64,000 nt of DNA from Stomorhina lunata (lineage: Eukaryota > Arthropoda > Insecta > Diptera > Rhiniidae). The stretch spans positions 377,992 to 441,991 of the forward strand of contig CAKOFX010000006.1 in the NCBI GenBank assembly GCA_933228675.1, given 5' to 3'. Both the position numbers and the translations under genes were made by a program. Positions 62,548 to 64,000 of this stretch are shown in pieces (position 1 is the first letter of the stretch; each line of letters opens with the position of its first letter). The notes beneath the pieces are model-generated. The model was not told where the DNA came from and ran no database searches. It was given only the letters and a program-made list of their open reading frames with translations.

Positions 62548-63360
62548 AACAAATTTCGGTCAATGCTGTACATAGACCAAATGTTGTACTGACTTGAAAT
62601 TTAGTTTAAAATCATCCTTAAATTCCATTTTCTATGAATATTTAACAAAACTTTAAATTTTAATTAAAATTTTTTTATTAAAAAGTAAAAATTGATTTCA
62701 TATTTTTGAGAAAAAGATGCAATTTTTTCGATAAGCAAAAAATATTTGGCTTGGAAAATTTTGCTATAAAAAACGTTTTTAGATATTCAAAAATTTCAGT
62801 GTTTCGACACCAAAGTTTAAAAAAAAAACACGTGAATTGTTGTATATTAGCAGTTTTCATAACTGAAATTATTATTGCTTTCATGGGTAGAAATATATAC
62901 CAGAAATTTGGTTAATATTGGACGTCGCTAACCCCTTTATTAGCAGGATCAAATGTATTTTTTTTTTTTTTAAATATTATTTTTATTCAAAAAGATTCTC
63001 GAAATTACTGGCTTTATGGTTTTAATTAGGCAATCGTATTTCTATCATTGTGTTTAATATGAATATCTTTTAATTTTGAAATATTTTAAAAAATACGTTA
63101 GACACCTATGAATTTTGTCGATTGCTTTTAGCATTAGACACCCCTGAGTCAATCATAAGCACAAAGCCAAAAATACAAAACTTTGAAAAAAGTACACAAA
63201 GGCCAAAAGATAACAAAATTTTCAAATATAATTTTGCAAACAATTTAAAAACATTCCCCATGATAAATGTTAACAAATAACAGGTACTCCTGCAGGAATA
63301 ACAATATCGCTAATATTTTTTCTGATAGGATACAACAATAAAGTATTAACACATACAATA
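62548..63360. other. Unassigned AT-rich sequence
   Basis: Two overlapping 68-69-codon frames on opposite strands near 62678-62915 have no recognisable feature. A T12 run lies near 62960. Confidence 0.4.
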
Positions 63361-64000
63361 ACAAGTAAAAGTGTTATATTCGGCTGTGCCGAATCTTATA
63401 TACCCACCATCAAGTTGTGTTAAATTTAGAAACATATCCCATATATCTACAAGGGTGCAGCTAATTCAAAATCTGGACCAAAACTGAAAAAATCGCTAAA
63501 TTCGGTTGCCGTAGCTTTATAGTTCAACATTTAAAAATATTTTAGTGGCTTCCCCAGTATTTACTTTGATCAAAATTCGGTCTCATAACCGGGTATAGTT
63601 TTACATTAATAAGTTGTTAAATACTTTTCGTTGTGCTTAATATTTAGTTAGGTTAAACATGTTAATAGTAATACGGCAGGTCCATATATTTCGTTTGGAG
63701 ATCCAAATGCATTCATCATATATAAAGTCCGGGCTGAACATTGATTGACGCCTATCTAATTTCATAGGTGCAATCTTAATATAATGAATGTACCTCCAAA
63801 TCTTTTTGATTGCAGATATAAAATGGGGATGTTATATATATAAGAATTATAGCTAAATGTTGACCGATTGTTACAAAATTTTACACACTGGCTGGTATAT
63901 ATATATATATATTGCATAATACCTATTTTAAATATAATCGTCATAGCTATTACAATTGTATTCAATTTATCAGCATTAATGTGTTTTCCGGGGCGGGTTA
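63361..64000 (+). repeat. Family-1 repeat, continuing past the window end
   Basis: ACAAGTAAAAGTGTTATATT, a perfect ATTCGGC-TGT-GCCGAAT stem, and standard order to GTGTTTTCCGGGGCGGG at the last base. A short TA tract near 63897-63911. Confidence 0.85.

Overview
This window looks like repeat-dominated DNA from a dipteran fly, probably a brachyceran and perhaps a calyptrate. That placement is an inference. It rests on extreme A+T richness, hundreds of bases of (GTCY)n- and (TA)n-bearing 'mini-me/DINE-1-like' repeats of the kind described in Diptera, a DD41D (rosa-type) mariner known from tephritid flies, and a DD37E Tc1/mariner relative. I could not support any single-copy host protein gene, rRNA gene or functional tRNA gene. 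Nearly every open frame of 60-90 codons lies inside a repeat. The setting is therefore heterochromatin, a very large intron or an intergenic TE graveyard.

Layout. 0-2.1 kb: decayed direct repeats and unassigned AT-rich DNA. 2.1-7.3 kb: one family-2 and several fused family-1 helentron-like repeats. 7.3-8.3 kb: a 31-bp palindromic minisatellite, followed by a (TA)50 tract. 9.3-14.2 kb: family-1 copies interrupted by a Helitron (copy A), itself interrupted by a tRNA-derived SINE. 14.5-16.0 kb: a degenerate minisatellite with a 459-bp duplication. 16.2-18.8 kb: a family-1 scrap, a dead LINE reverse-transcriptase fragment and a complete 1277-bp DD37E transposon with a broken transposase. 19.9-23.8 kb: a 3.9-kb array of a 31-bp palindromic unit with a 679-bp higher-order duplication. 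24.7-27.5 kb: a TIR transposon inserted in reverse orientation into a copy of itself, plus a MITE. 27.6-29.1 kb: Helitron copy B. 29.5-32.4 kb: family-1 repeats around a 5'-truncated second DD37E copy. 33.4-40.5 kb: a 7-kb array of a 28-bp palindromic unit whose polarity reverses for about 2.15 kb and then reverts. 41.7-47.7 kb: family-1 repeats carrying Helitron copy C, a 533-bp Harbinger-like MITE (TSD TTA) and a 1304-bp mariner. 47.9-49.6 kb: a non-autonomous hAT with an 8-bp TSD, containing an inverted-dimer SINE. 50.3-53.0 kb: an unclassified repeat with a recurring GTGACGGACGCTACA motif, split by a full-length family-1 element. 53.6-56.7 kb: abutting family-2 and family-1 copies. 57.2-59.1 kb: a canonical Helitron (TC...CTAG) filled with 144-bp tandem units. 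60.1-64.0 kb: more family-2 and family-1 copies.

How the parts relate. Several insertions can be read against empty sites in other copies in the same window (SINE in Helitron A, Helitron C in family 1, MITE in family 1, mariner in family 1). These give a relative order: helentron-like families first, then Helitrons, MITE and mariner, then the SINE. No transposase here appears intact, so movement would need enzymes encoded elsewhere. The most unusual structures are the three related palindromic minisatellites (especially the polarity-switching 7-kb array), the self-nested TIR element carrying tRNA-like and LINE-derived pieces, and the SINE foldback flanked by a single target-site duplication.
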